From positions 124,001 to 188,000 of the forward strand of contig NZ_RHHQ01000017.1 of assembly GCF_003710825.1 (NCBI RefSeq): a stretch of 64,000 bases of DNA, written 5' to 3'. Positions 1-8,799 of the stretch are shown one piece after another. The notes under the pieces were generated by a model. It was given only the letters and a program-made list of their open reading frames with translations, made no database searches and was not told the origin of the DNA. Each line of letters starts with the position of its first letter. Position 1 is the stretch's first letter. A program made the position numbers and the translations under genes. Source of the DNA: Brevibacillus fluminis. GTDB taxonomy: Bacteria > Bacillota > Bacilli > Brevibacillales > Brevibacillaceae.

Positions 1-2
1 CG

Positions 3-821
3 TATTTGAATTTGCTCGGGACTTATCCGATATCTGTTCTTTGTGCGACACCAACCGAATATCGGATGATGGCAAAGGTTACGGATCTGGAAGCATACAA
101 ACTGCGTGCACTGCGCTCTGCAGTTTCGGCTGGAGAGCCATTGAATCGCGAGGTGATCGATACGTTCCGCCGCGTGTTCAACATCACTGTCCGTGACGGC
201 TACGGGCAGACGGAAAATACGCTAATGATCGGGACATTCGTCGGAATGGAGCCACGCCCGGGATCGATGGGCAAACCATCGCCGGTTGTGAACGTTGCCA
301 TCATCGATGACGAAGGAAATCCGGTGCCGAATGGCGAGGTCGGCGATATCGCAATCGATCGTCAGATGGTGGCGCTTTTCAAAGGGTATCTCAATGATCC
401 GGAACGGACTGCGCGTGCGTTTCGTCGTGACTGGTATGTAACCGGCGACCAGGGGCGTATGGATGAGGATGGGTATATTTGGTTTGAAGGACGCTCTGAT
501 GACATCATTATCTCAGGCGGTTATACGATCGGCCCGTTCGAAGTGGAGGATGCCCTCGTGAAGCATGCGGCGGTAGCGGAGTGTGCAGCAGTTGCCAGCC
601 CTGATCCGGAGCGCGGCAATGTCGTAAAGGCGTTCGTCGTTCTCAAGCAAGGCTATGCAGGCTCCGATGCGATGGTAGCCGAGCTGCAAAACCATGTGAA
701 GGAGCTGACGGCCCCATATAAATATCCGCGCAAAATCGAGTTCGTCGCCGAGCTGCCCAAGACGACATCGGGCAAAATCCGTCGCATCGAGCTGCGCCAG
801 CAGGAGGCAACCCGCTCGTAG
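3..821 (+). CDS. AMP-forming acyl-CoA synthetase, C-terminal part (cut by window start)
   Basis: This is the downstream part of an adenylate-forming acyl-CoA or acetyl-CoA synthetase, which activates a carboxylic acid with ATP and then forms the CoA thioester in the cytoplasm. The frame is open to the left edge, so the N-terminal half lies outside the window. Visible family motifs are DGYGQTEN (A5 core), GEVGDIAI, the hinge region WYVTGD followed by GRSDDIIISGGY, and the C-terminal PKTTSGKIRR whose lysine is the catalytic, often acetylated residue. The C-terminal lid domain is complete. A medium-chain or acetyl-CoA-like synthetase is most likely; the substrate cannot be read from this part. 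Confidence 0.9.
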   Translation, partial: YLNLLGTYPISVLCATPTEYRMMAKVTDLEAYKLRALRSAVSAGEPLNREVIDTFRRVFNITVRDGYGQTENTLMIGTFVGMEPRPGSMGKPSPVVNVAIIDDEGNPVPNGEVGDIAIDRQMVALFKGYLNDPERTARAFRRDWYVTGDQGRMDEDGYIWFEGRSDDIIISGGYTIGPFEVEDALVKHAAVAECAAVASPDPERGNVVKAFVVLKQGYAGSDAMVAELQNHVKELTAPYKYPRKIEFVAELPKTTSGKIRRIELRQQEATRS

Positions 822-920
822 CTGGCAGCGCGCGCTAGTGTAACCAGTCATTTCTATTGATTTCGCACAGCCCGATCAGGTAGTGTACTAGATGTACTTA
901 TACCTCGAGGAGGCTGCGAC

Positions 921-1562
921 ATGAATCGAAATCGATTTTGGATGGTGACAGCCGCACTTGCCGTGTTGTTTACCAATGGAATGTTTTTTGGCGGGTCGAT
1001 GTCATTTGCTCATGCACAAACACAGCCGATCAGCGAACCGTTCTTTTTTGATAAACCTGCAGTTACGCAGCATCAATTTGATTTGTTCCAGAACTTTCTA
1101 AAGCCGAAAAAAGGGCAGCTCGGCTCTTACTATACAGAGATGGACCCTACGAACGTAAACCGTGTGGCAAACATTAAGCGAGCGGTTGATAAAATTGACA
1201 ACGTGGTCATCCAACCCGGTGGCAAGTTTTCATACAATGAAACGGTAGGGAATGCCAATTTACCGGAGGATGGCTGGCTGACAGCTGGAGTCATCATGAA
1301 CGGCGCGTTGACAGAAGGATACGGCGGCGGCATTTGCCAAGTTTCGTCGACACTGTTCAATGCTGTTGATCAAGCTGGGCTCACGGTCATTGAGCGGCAT
1401 TCGCACAGCTTGCCGACGAAGTATGTACCAGCAGGTCGCGATGCGACAGTAGCCTATGGCACGCTTGATTTTGTGTTCAGCAATGCCTTCGATTATCCTG
1501 TAAAAATCAAGGCAAAATTGTATGATGACAGCTACGTCTTGGTCCGCATTTTGAAGGCGTAA
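921..1562 (+). CDS. Secreted VanW family protein
   Basis: This 213-residue protein starts with a Sec signal peptide (MNRNR, then a hydrophobic stretch ending near AHA about residue 32). The VanW domain fills the rest: VQPGGKFSYNETVG, GYGGGICQVSSTLFNA and a later region HSHSLPTKYV. VanW proteins are named from vancomycin-resistance clusters, but their biochemical role is unknown; an extracytoplasmic cell-wall role is assumed. The start is supported by GAGGAGG about 8 bases upstream. The gene stands alone and there is no vanHAX around it, so no resistance function should be inferred. Confidence 0.85.
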   Translation: MNRNRFWMVTAALAVLFTNGMFFGGSMSFAHAQTQPISEPFFFDKPAVTQHQFDLFQNFLKPKKGQLGSYYTEMDPTNVNRVANIKRAVDKIDNVVIQPGGKFSYNETVGNANLPEDGWLTAGVIMNGALTEGYGGGICQVSSTLFNAVDQAGLTVIERHSHSLPTKYVPAGRDATVAYGTLDFVFSNAFDYPVKIKAKLYDDSYVLVRILKA

Positions 1563-1585
1563 TATTTGCAGGAAGTCGAAATTTC

Positions 1586-1614
1586 TTTACAAATCGTATG
1601 ATTTACGCTATGAT
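1586..1614 (+). promoter_or_regulatory. Sigma-A promoter of the ArsB/NhaD leader
   Basis: TTTACA (1586-1591) and TATGAT (1609-1614) are separated by 17 bp, each one mismatch from consensus. Transcription would start near 1621, only about 45 bases before a strong terminator hairpin. Confidence 0.6.
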
Positions 1615-1664
1615 GAAAGTGTTGTTAAACAGAAGTTTAATTAAATATGGATATGTAACTTGGT

Positions 1665-1700
1665 GGAGCCTGTCATTTGCAGGCTCCTTTTTGCATTTTT
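1665..1700 (+). terminator. Intrinsic terminator inside the leader upstream of the ArsB/NhaD gene
   Basis: GGAGCCTG (1665-1672) pairs perfectly with CAGGCTCC (1680-1687) across a 7-base loop, followed by a T-rich tract. It lies between the promoter at 1586-1614 and the gene at 1848. It is therefore either an attenuator or the end of a short RNA of about 75-80 nt. Confidence 0.75.
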
Positions 1701-1847
1701 TTCGTTTGCCAGGGAGGAGTCTGCAAACATTGACGTGGCCTGATATCCACCTTTGTTTAAGAAGGAGGGAGTGGCATGCATCACGTTTGGTACTGGTTTG
1801 CAAACTAAGGGAATCATTCGATTCTACTTCATCCTCAGGAGGTTGAC

Positions 1848-3128
1848 ATGGAACAACAAGCTATTCTCGCGATCGGGATTTTTCTCGTCATTTACGCATT
1901 GATCATCACTGAAAAAATACACCGTACCATTGTCGCTATGATCGGCGGGATTCTGATGGTGGTGCTTGGCATTGTCGATCAGGAAGTCGCACTGCACCAT
2001 ATCGACTTTAATACGTTGGGACTTTTGGTTGGGATGATGATAATCGTGGGGGTTACAGCGGAAACGGGCCTCTTCACGTACATCGCCATCTGGGCAGCTA
2101 AGAAGGCAAAAGGAGAGCCTGTGCGCATCATGGTGCTTCTTGCCCTCATCACGGCGGTCGGATCGGCTTTTCTGGACAATGTGACGACAGTTTTGCTGAT
2201 GGTACCCGTAACATTTTCGATCACCAAACAGCTCCGGGTTCAGCCGCTGCCGTTTTTGATCACGCAAATTGTCGCATGCAACATCGGAGGAACCGCGACC
2301 TTGATCGGGGATCCGCCGAACATCATGATCGGCAGTGCCGTTAAGGAGCTTACCTTTATGGCGTTTATCAACAATCTAGCGCCAGTCGTTTTGATCATTT
2401 TGGCTGCTACAGTTCCTTTGTTTATCTTGATGTTCCGCAAGCAAATCCAAACGACGCCGGAGCTTAAACAAAGCTTAATGGAGATCGATGAAAAACAGTT
2501 TATCACCGACCGTACACTTCTGATCAAAAGCGCTTCTGTGCTGGTACTCACGATTTTCGGGTTCTTCCTGCACCAAGCGTTTCATTTGGAATCGGCGACC
2601 GTGGCGCTTACCGGAGCGTTTCTCCTTTTGCTTCTGACTGGCGAGCACATGCTGGAAAAGGCATTGGTAAAAGTCGAGTGGACGACCATTTTCTTTTTTG
2701 TCGGGCTGTTTGTTTTGGTTTCCGGCTTGATTGAAACAGGTGTGATCGCGAAATTGGCGGAACAAGCCATCCATTTGACCGGAGGAGATAAGTTTGCGAC
2801 ATCGATGCTGATTCTCTGGCTGAGTGCAATCGCGTCGGCGTTCGTGGACAATATTCCGTTTGTGGCAACGATGATTCCGTTGATTCAGGAAATGGGCCGG
2901 ATGGGCGTCAGCGATTTGGAGCCGTTGTGGTGGAGTCTCGCGCTGGGGGCATGCTTGGGAGGAAACGGAACATTGATTGGAGCGAGCGCGAATTTGATCG
3001 TCGCAGGACTTTCCGGTAAAGAAGGTCATCCGATCAGTTTTGTCCGTTATCTCAAGGTCGGATTCCCGCTGATGCTGCTGTCTGTAGTCATCGCCAGCAT
3101 CTATGTGTATCTGCGTTATCTGCTTTAG
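1848..3128 (+). CDS. ArsB/NhaD (SLC13-like) ion transporter
   Basis: A 426-residue integral membrane protein with about 11-12 hydrophobic segments arranged as two similar halves. The signature repeats are FLDNVTTVLL (about residue 106) with GGTATLIGDPPN, and FVDNIPFVATM with GGNGTLIGASANLI in the second half. These pseudo-repeats typify the ArsB/NhaD/P-protein branch of the ion transporter superfamily, which moves oxyanions or Na+/H+ across the cytoplasmic membrane. There is no arsR or arsC beside it, so arsenite specificity is not supported. The start at 1848 follows AGGAGG by 6 bases. Expression probably depends on read-through of the hairpin at 1665-1700. Confidence 0.85.
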   Translation: MEQQAILAIGIFLVIYALIITEKIHRTIVAMIGGILMVVLGIVDQEVALHHIDFNTLGLLVGMMIIVGVTAETGLFTYIAIWAAKKAKGEPVRIMVLLALITAVGSAFLDNVTTVLLMVPVTFSITKQLRVQPLPFLITQIVACNIGGTATLIGDPPNIMIGSAVKELTFMAFINNLAPVVLIILAATVPLFILMFRKQIQTTPELKQSLMEIDEKQFITDRTLLIKSASVLVLTIFGFFLHQAFHLESATVALTGAFLLLLLTGEHMLEKALVKVEWTTIFFFVGLFVLVSGLIETGVIAKLAEQAIHLTGGDKFATSMLILWLSAIASAFVDNIPFVATMIPLIQEMGRMGVSDLEPLWWSLALGACLGGNGTLIGASANLIVAGLSGKEGHPISFVRYLKVGFPLMLLSVVIASIYVYLRYLL

Positions 3129-3146
3129 ATTAATCAAAGAAATCGA

Positions 3147-3215
3147 TTGACAAACTCTAACAAGTGCGATAAAACTAACTCGATGGTTATATAACTTTTG
3201 AGTTAGTTTTTTTTA
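3147..3215 (+). promoter_or_regulatory. TetR gene promoter with overlapping 11-bp inverted repeat
   Basis: TTGACA (3147-3152) with a weak -10 TAAAAC (3170-3175) at 17-bp spacing. An 11-bp perfect inverted repeat, AAAACTAACTC (3171-3181) and GAGTTAGTTTT (3200-3210), begins inside the -10 and is followed by T8. It may be the operator of the downstream TetR protein, the terminator of the transporter gene, or both. Confidence 0.5.
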
Positions 3216-3278
3216 TTTAGATTCCCGGTTGCGCAGTGTAAACTGCACATCGAATAGATGAATTAAGGAGGAGTATGG

Positions 3279-3860
3279 ATGGAACGAAGTATCACACCAA
3301 AAGGCCAAGCGAGTAGGGCGCGCCTGTTGCAGGCAGCTGCCACTGAATTTGCTGCGAAAGGATTTGCTGCGACGAAGGTGAGCGACATCGTGAAGGCGGC
3401 GGGGCTTACCCAAGCAGCGTTTTACCTCTATTTTTCGAGCAAAGAAGCGATGTTTGCCGAACTCGTGCAAGAATTCCGCGAGCAGCTCAAACATTTGGCG
3501 AGCGCAGGGGCGATCGCGAGTGGACTACCTGCCGAACAAGTGCCCGTGCAAGTGAAGGCCAATTTGCAGGCGGTGTTTGCCTTTCTCGGCACGATGCCAG
3601 AATTGACCAAAATCGCGCTGGTGGAATCGCCGGATGCGGAAGCGATCAAGAGCGAGATGATCGCGATGGTCATTGAAAATATGAAGAAAAACCAGGAAGC
3701 GGGTTATGTGCGCAAAGAGCTGGTACCGGAAGTGGCGGCCGAATGCATGATGGGGATGGTGGACCGCTTGTGCATGAAATGGCTGGTGACGCAGGATAAA
3801 GATGCGGAGACGCTAGCTGCGGAGATGGCGGACGTGCTCATGTACGGCATTTTGGCGTAA
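3279..3860 (+). CDS. TetR/AcrR family transcriptional regulator
   Basis: A 193-residue one-component repressor. The N-terminal helix-turn-helix covers about residues 11-57 (SRARLLQAAATEFAAKGF, then TKVSDIVKAAGLTQAAFYLYF), followed by a divergent all-helical ligand domain. AAGGAGG ends 8 bases before the chosen ATG; a second in-frame position is not needed. The inverted repeat at 3171-3210 upstream suggests autoregulation. It may control the following HXXEE protein (25-bp gap) or the preceding transporter. The ligand is unknown. Confidence 0.9.
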   Translation: MERSITPKGQASRARLLQAAATEFAAKGFAATKVSDIVKAAGLTQAAFYLYFSSKEAMFAELVQEFREQLKHLASAGAIASGLPAEQVPVQVKANLQAVFAFLGTMPELTKIALVESPDAEAIKSEMIAMVIENMKKNQEAGYVRKELVPEVAAECMMGMVDRLCMKWLVTQDKDAETLAAEMADVLMYGILA

Positions 3861-3885
3861 CGACAGAAGCGCTGCAGGGGGATGC

Positions 3886-4449
3886 GTGATGCATGATACA
3901 TTGAATCGTTTGATCGATATCAGCACAGTGCTATGGTTATTCCCGATTTGCTTCATGCTGCATGATTTTGAAGAGATCGTTGTCGTGGAAGGCTGGTTGG
4001 CGCGCAATCGCGACCACATCCGAACGATTTTACCAGTGAAAACGCTGAGGCTGCAGCAGAGACTTGATAGCGTGACAACGCTGGGCTTTGCGCGGGCAGT
4101 GTTGCTCATTTTCATCCTGCTGTCCGCCGTCACGTTTTATGCTGTGTTGACACTTCATTCAGGATGGGTTGGGCTGTTGGTGTTTGTCGGCGCCCTTAAC
4201 GTGCTGTTTTTAAATATATGTACGCATTTAGGCCAATCGCTGCTGTTTCGCGGCTATACGCCGGGTGTTCTGACGGCTGTGATCGTGCTCTTGCCGTATA
4301 CGCTGTATACGTATCAGCGGCTGTTTGCTGAGACGCTGTTGGACTGGGGGGCAATCGGTCGTTCGCTGCCAATTACTCTCGGCTTCCTGCTGCTGTTTGG
4401 CATTGCTGTCTCTGTTGACCGGACTGGCAAGAAAAAAGAAGAGCGATAA
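3886..4449 (+). CDS. HXXEE domain membrane protein
   Basis: A 187-residue polytopic protein of the HXXEE family, named for a conserved motif seen here as HDFEE about residue 26. About five hydrophobic segments follow. The family is widespread but has no assigned biochemical role; the conserved His and Glu residues suggest metal binding or catalysis in the membrane. The frame starts GTG ATG CAT; the ATG at 3889 is an equally possible start behind GCAGGGGG. It sits 25 bp after the TetR gene and is probably co-transcribed with it. Its stop lies inside a hairpin shared with the convergent thiF/moeB-type gene. Confidence 0.75.
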   Translation: MMHDTLNRLIDISTVLWLFPICFMLHDFEEIVVVEGWLARNRDHIRTILPVKTLRLQQRLDSVTTLGFARAVLLIFILLSAVTFYAVLTLHSGWVGLLVFVGALNVLFLNICTHLGQSLLFRGYTPGVLTAVIVLLPYTLYTYQRLFAETLLDWGAIGRSLPITLGFLLLFGIAVSVDRTGKKKEER

Positions 4450-4461
4450 GACGCTCTTCTA
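4432..4461 (-). terminator. Terminator of the moeB-tup operon
   Basis: GAAGAGCG (4438-4445) and CGCTCTTC (4452-4459) form a perfect stem. On the minus strand the hairpin is followed by a run of six T. The stop codons of both convergent genes lie within it. Confidence 0.75.
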
Positions 4462-5508
4462 ATGACCGACATACTTGGCATATAGTGACTTGGCTAACGT
4501 GATATCGTCCGTTCCTTGAATAAGCACGCGGCCGTCCTTGAAAAAAACCATCGTGTAGCCGTCCACATAGAAACGAAGCAGGAACGCATTTTGCTCCACA
4601 TCGCCCAACGGGGCAAACCGCGCAGCTAGTGTGGCGAAATCAACACGCGCGGCTTTCAACGGGCTGATTTGCACCGTATCGCGACCGCAGAGAGTAGTGA
4701 ATTCCTCTGCGTCCTGATCTGACAGATCGAGGTACGCAAACTGCTTGTGAGCGCAGGCCGGGCATTGCGGGTTTCTACCTTTGGCAACGTTCATCTGCAT
4801 GTGCTCGTTTGCCCATAAATCGATTTGCATCAAGTGAGGGCTGATGGCATCCGTTGCTTGAACCAACAGCTTAAGCGCTTCTGTCGCCTGATACGAGGCG
4901 ACGATATGGACGATCGGGCCGATGACACCAACAGTATCGCATGTTTCTCCTCTTCCAGCAGGGGCGTGAGGGAACAAACAGCGGAAGCAGGGGGTCACAG
5001 TGGGAACGATAACAGAGACCATTCCACGCGCGCTGACGGCACCTCCGTACACCCAAGGAATGCCGTTTTTGACGGCGACATCATTGATCAGATAACGAAC
5101 CTGAAAATTGTCCGAACCGTCCAAAATCAGATCGACATCGCGAAGGTACTCTTCCGCATTACCTGCATGCAGGTCGGCGACGATACCTTCGACACGAACG
5201 CCTGAGTTAATTTTGGTCAATTTCCGTTCGGCTGCAACCGCTTTTGGCAAATGGCTTTGCGCATCTTCTTCGTCGTACAGCATTTGTCGCTGCAAATTGC
5301 TTTCCTCGACAAAATCGCGATCGATCATCCGAACATGGCCGATGCCTGCACGGACCATATGATTGGCAAGCACGGTGCCGAGTGCGCCCATGCCGACGAT
5401 GGCCACTTTCTTTTGCAGCAATTGCTCCTGCCCGTTCGCGCCAATCGGAGGGAAGAGGATTTGGCGGGAATAGCGCCGTTTTTCTTCTGCTTTCATCGTT
5501 ACATTCAC
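4459..5508 (-). CDS. moeB: ThiF/MoeB family adenylyltransferase
   Basis: A 349-residue E1-like enzyme that adenylates the C-terminal Gly-Gly of MoaD/ThiS-type sulfur carriers. The Rossmann ATP site GMGALG is about residue 39-44, with DRDFVEESNLQRQ and DGSDNFQVRYL downstream. Cysteine pairs CFRC and CPAC fit the structural zinc site. About 95 residues after the core form a C-terminal extension that is not rhodanese-like by eye. It is the last gene of the regulator-tupA-tupB-tupC operon (9-bp gap to tupC), which ties it to tungstate/molybdate cofactor synthesis. Its likely partners are the MoaD-like proteins at 11185 and 16015. A ThiF role in thiamine synthesis is less likely given the neighbours. 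Confidence 0.85.
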   Translation of the reverse strand: MNVTMKAEEKRRYSRQILFPPIGANGQEQLLQKKVAIVGMGALGTVLANHMVRAGIGHVRMIDRDFVEESNLQRQMLYDEEDAQSHLPKAVAAERKLTKINSGVRVEGIVADLHAGNAEEYLRDVDLILDGSDNFQVRYLINDVAVKNGIPWVYGGAVSARGMVSVIVPTVTPCFRCLFPHAPAGRGETCDTVGVIGPIVHIVASYQATEALKLLVQATDAISPHLMQIDLWANEHMQMNVAKGRNPQCPACAHKQFAYLDLSDQDAEEFTTLCGRDTVQISPLKAARVDFATLAARFAPLGDVEQNAFLLRFYVDGYTMVFFKDGRVLIQGTDDITLAKSLYAKYVGH

Positions 5509-5517
5509 TTCCTTTCC

Positions 5518-6258
5518 TCAGTAAATCATCCGTCCCGCCATGAAATCCTGTACTTCCTGCGTTTCTGGCGAGTGAAAAAATGGTTCGGTGTCGCTTGCTT
5601 CCAAGATACGGCCTTTGTGTACAAATAGACACGCATGTGTTAAACGTTTCGCCTGTGCGAGATTGTGCGTCACCATCAGGATAGTTGTCTTGTGCATTGC
5701 ATGGATTGACTGAATAACTCGTTCAAATATCGCAACATTCGAAGGATCGAGACTGGCGGTCGGCTCATCGAGCAGAAGCAGTACAGGCTCGTATACCATG
5801 GCTCTGGCCAAAGCGATTCGCTGCATTTCTCCACCTGAAAGCGTGTTAGCCATCTGGTTGGCGGCATGGGTCAAGTCGACTTTTTCCAGTGCGTCTTCGA
5901 CCCGAATGCGGATTGTCTCACGGGGAAGCTTGCGATAACGCAAGCCTTGCGCGACATTGTCAAATACGGACGAGTGGAACATGGATGGCTTCTGTGGAAC
6001 AAATCCCATCTGACGCTGCAGCGAAAGCCCTTCCCGATGAGAGAGGGAGGGCAAATGGACGTCGACGCCAAAAAAATGCAAATGTCCGGAGGCGGGTTGT
6101 GTAAGCAGATTGATCACACGCAAAAGCGTGCTTTTTCCGGATCCACTCGGCCCGATAATGCCATAGATGCGGCCACACTCAAACGAAGCGTGAGGTACGT
6201 CCAATATTGTTTTTTGATCATAGGTAACGGTCAGGTCGCTTACACGCAATTCGGTCAT
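5518..6258 (-). CDS. tupC: Tungstate-type ABC transporter ATP-binding protein
   Basis: A 246-residue ATPase of an oxyanion importer. Walker A is GPSGSGKST (about residue 36), the Q-loop lies in GFVPQKPS, the signature is LSGGEMQR, and Walker B is LLLLDEPTASLD. It lacks the long C-terminal TOBE domain of ModC. Its start overlaps the stop of tupB by ATGA, so the two are translationally coupled. Together with the permease and the lipoprotein it would power uptake of tungstate, or possibly molybdate. Confidence 0.9.
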   Translation of the reverse strand: MTELRVSDLTVTYDQKTILDVPHASFECGRIYGIIGPSGSGKSTLLRVINLLTQPASGHLHFFGVDVHLPSLSHREGLSLQRQMGFVPQKPSMFHSSVFDNVAQGLRYRKLPRETIRIRVEDALEKVDLTHAANQMANTLSGGEMQRIALARAMVYEPVLLLLDEPTASLDPSNVAIFERVIQSIHAMHKTTILMVTHNLAQAKRLTHACLFVHKGRILEASDTEPFFHSPETQEVQDFMAGRMIY

Positions 6259-6926
6259 GAACGTAATCTCCGTTTTGGCTGGATTTGCTGCAAAGCGCCG
6301 ATCAACAAAAAGCTGTTGAATAAAAAGCTGATCGCAAGCAAGACCAATCCCAGGGCGAGACCGGAGGAAAAATTGCCCATCCGCGTCTCCAAAATGATGG
6401 CTGTCGTCATGACGCGCGTGTGGTGAAGAATATTTCCACCGACAAGCATGACAGCGCCAACCTCAGAGATGGCCCTTCCATATGCAGCGGCGATACCCGA
6501 AAAAATTCCTTTCCGCGCCTCCATAATGATGGTCAGCATCATCTGGATCGGGCTTGCGCCAAGGCTTTTTGCTGTTTCCCAATAGGCTTTCTCTTTCGCT
6601 TGTACCGCAGACATCGTCAGTCCCGTGATGATCGGTGATACCAAAAGAACCTGCGCGATCACCATGGCTTGCGGCGTGAACAGAAGCCCAAGCGAACCGA
6701 GTGGACCATAACGGGAGAACAGCAAATAAACGATAACACCAACAAGCACAGGCGGCAACCCCATAAGTGTGTAAATGATGATCACCACCAAGCGCTTTCC
6801 TGGAAACGAATACAGCCCCAAAAAGGCGCCAAAGGGGATGCCAATCAGCATCCCAATCACGATTGCAGTAGTAGTCACTTGCAAGGAAAGCCAAATGACC
6901 TCCCATACGTCCATTGGCACATTCAC
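6255..6926 (-). CDS. tupB: Tungstate-type ABC transporter permease
   Basis: A 223-residue permease with about five to six membrane segments and the cytoplasmic EAA-like loop ETAKSLGASPIQMMLT, which contacts the ATPase. The sequence near EVGAVMLVGGNI is typical of TupB/WtpB-type permeases. The start is GTG at 6926, chosen because AGGAGA lies 8 bases upstream. It follows tupA by 12 bp in the same operon. Confidence 0.9.
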   Translation of the reverse strand: MNVPMDVWEVIWLSLQVTTTAIVIGMLIGIPFGAFLGLYSFPGKRLVVIIIYTLMGLPPVLVGVIVYLLFSRYGPLGSLGLLFTPQAMVIAQVLLVSPIITGLTMSAVQAKEKAYWETAKSLGASPIQMMLTIIMEARKGIFSGIAAAYGRAISEVGAVMLVGGNILHHTRVMTTAIILETRMGNFSSGLALGLVLLAISFLFNSFLLIGALQQIQPKRRLRS

Positions 6927-6938
6927 GTTGCGATTCTC

Positions 6939-7829
6939 CTATCGTTTTTTTGCGTTAGGGACAAAAAGCCCTTTTCCATACTTGTCTTGACCGAACGTCC
7001 CGATCTGTTTTTGTCCCTCTTCGCCTACGAAAAACTGGATCAACTCCATGCCTTCGTCCGGTTTTTGCGACGATTTCACCTGGATGATGCCATATGGGTT
7101 CAACAATGACTTGTCGCCTTTCATCAAAATCTGCAGGTTCATTTTACGGGAGAGGAAGGTTGCCTCGTCAGTCAGCGTATAAGAGCTTTTCTCGTCGGCC
7201 ATTTGCAGCGTAGCGCCCATCCCTTGTCCGGAAGAGAGATACCAGTCTCCCTCAGGCTTGATTTTAGCTGCTTGCCAAATGCTTTTCTCTTTTTTGTCCG
7301 TACCGGAATCATCGCCACGTGAGATAAACGGCGCTTTTTTGGCGGCGATGGCGGAGAAGGCATCGGTCGCCGTTTTTGCGGTTTTGACGCCTGCCGGATC
7401 ATCTGCCGGACCGACGATATAAAACTGGTTATACATCACATCGTACGCATTGATGCCGAATCCTTTGGCAACGAACTCATCTTCAGCTTTCCGGGAATGC
7501 ACCAGCAAAACGTCTGCATTCCCATCTTCGCCGAGCTTGATGGCTTGTCCAGTGCCGACAGCGACGACTTTTACCTTGATGCCGGACTTCTGTTCGAAAA
7601 CCGGCAATAATTCGTCGAGCAGGCCGGAATCTTGTGTGCTTGTGGTCGTGGCCAATGTGATCTCTTTCGGTTGAGATGTCTTCCCTTGGTCGGAAGGCGC
7701 AGTGCTGCTTGCTGGCTGAGCTGGTTGTTGTGGAACGACAGGTTGGGTGGTAGCAGTCGAACAGGCTGATAATGAAAACGTGATAGCGAGCATCAAATAA
7801 GACAACAAAGATAAAGATCGTTTCATCAT
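6939..7829 (-). CDS. tupA: Tungstate-binding lipoprotein of ABC transporter
   Basis: A 296-residue lipoprotein. The start is set to 7829 because AAAGGAG lies just upstream and the protein then begins with a signal peptide ending in the lipobox LSAC. A longer open frame extends to 7916, but those 29 residues would overlap the regulator gene and precede the signal. The mature protein begins a periplasmic-binding fold with TTTSTQDSGLLDELLP, the TTTS-type motif seen in TupA, then VGTGQAIKLGEDGNADVLLVH and SRGDDSGT. TupA proteins bind tungstate very tightly and discriminate against molybdate. Tungstate is preferred here because a tungsten-type oxidoreductase lies next door. Confidence 0.88.
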   Translation of the reverse strand: MMKRSLSLLSYLMLAITFSLSACSTATTQPVVPQQPAQPASSTAPSDQGKTSQPKEITLATTTSTQDSGLLDELLPVFEQKSGIKVKVVAVGTGQAIKLGEDGNADVLLVHSRKAEDEFVAKGFGINAYDVMYNQFYIVGPADDPAGVKTAKTATDAFSAIAAKKAPFISRGDDSGTDKKEKSIWQAAKIKPEGDWYLSSGQGMGATLQMADEKSSYTLTDEATFLSRKMNLQILMKGDKSLLNPYGIIQVKSSQKPDEGMELIQFFVGEEGQKQIGTFGQDKYGKGLFVPNAKKR

Positions 7830-7854
7830 TCGCAGCTCCTTTGTTTGGGAATGT

Positions 7855-8799
7855 TTATGTAATTCTGGCAATTTCAACACCGGTTTGGGAAACGTTGTAG
7901 CCACCTTGTGCGACAATTGCCTGCTTGAATCCCGGATCGTTCAAGACTTCTTGCAAAATGGAAAAACGCTCCTCATGCAGCAGACTTGAGGGAATGACCA
8001 GATCGTAGCGCTCTTCCTGGATGGGAAAAAAGTCAAGGCCCATGCCTCTGGCGACACTTTCGATGCCCAGCGCCGCATCTGCATCGCCTTTGGCAACTGC
8101 GGAGGCAGTAGCGTAATGGGTTGTGGCCTCCAGTTCATAGCCGGGAATCAGGTCTGGCGATTTTCCGAATTGACGAAGCTTGAAATCCAGCAACAGCCTT
8201 GTCCCTGATCCGCGCTGTCGATTGATGATGCGGTGGTTACCGCTGAAAAACTCTTGCCAGCTTGTGATCATGCGCGGATTTGATTTCGGCACGATGAAGC
8301 CTTGCCAACGACTAACCAAATTAACAACGACTGCCCCTTCCGTCGGTAGCAGACATTGAATGTGCGGCAAATTGTATTCACCACTCGTGCGGTCGAGGAG
8401 GTGGCAGCCAGCCAATTCGACGCGACCCTTGTACAGCTCGATCAACCCGTCCAGACTGCCTGAGAACACGGGGAGCAGCGAGATGCCGCGTTGGGCGAGA
8501 TGCTGCGTCAGCAAATCAATCGTAAGATCATGGCTCCCGGCAAAATAAATGTCCATCGGCTGGGTATTCTTGCGTAGCAATCCGCCAGAGGCACCTGCCT
8601 GAAGGGGGAGCTCTTCCTCTCGAGTCTTTTGCCCATTCATGAATGCATCCAAATCTGTACGCATCACACGTAATGAGCGTCCTAGCTTGGAAGCGGGGAG
8701 TTCCTTGCGCTTGATCAGCTCATAGACGGTATACTTGGACAGTTTCAATTCAAGGGCAACTTCGTCGGGTGTCAAATATTCACTTTTCAGACGAATCAC
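7855..8799 (-). CDS. Excisionase-type HTH regulator with oxyanion-sensing PBP-like domain
   Basis: A regulator of about 314 residues. Residues 1-55 form an excisionase/MerR-like helix-turn-helix (YLTPDEVALELKLSKYTVYEL, then KELPASKLGRSLRV). The rest is a PBP-like domain related to molybdate/tungstate binding proteins (RQRGSGTRLLLDF, YATASAVAKGDADAALGIES). The architecture suggests sensing W or Mo and controlling tupABC and the divergent oxidoreductase. The first in-frame start is a GTG at 8799 that directly abuts GGAGG, which is too close for normal initiation; the CTG at 8790 would be better spaced, so the true start is uncertain. Five 10-bp-phased repeats lie just upstream. Confidence 0.85.
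   Translation of the reverse strand: MIRLKSEYLTPDEVALELKLSKYTVYELIKRKELPASKLGRSLRVMRTDLDAFMNGQKTREEELPLQAGASGGLLRKNTQPMDIYFAGSHDLTIDLLTQHLAQRGISLLPVFSGSLDGLIELYKGRVELAGCHLLDRTSGEYNLPHIQCLLPTEGAVVVNLVSRWQGFIVPKSNPRMITSWQEFFSGNHRIINRQRGSGTRLLLDFKLRQFGKSPDLIPGYELEATTHYATASAVAKGDADAALGIESVARGMGLDFFPIQEERYDLVIPSSLLHEERFSILQEVLNDPGFKQAIVAQGGYNVSQTGVEIARIT

Noticed and set aside
921..1562. Vancomycin resistance gene
   Set aside because: VanW-domain proteins are common, and no vanH, vanA/B, vanX, vanR or vanS gene is nearby.
1598..1846. 82-codon open frame before the ArsB/NhaD gene
   Set aside because: It runs straight through the terminator hairpin, has no ribosome site and shows no protein-like composition.
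4825..5628. Several plus-strand open frames opposite the moeB-type gene
   Set aside because: They are antisense shadows of a well-supported gene, without ribosome sites or family motifs; the same holds for many other antisense frames across the window.
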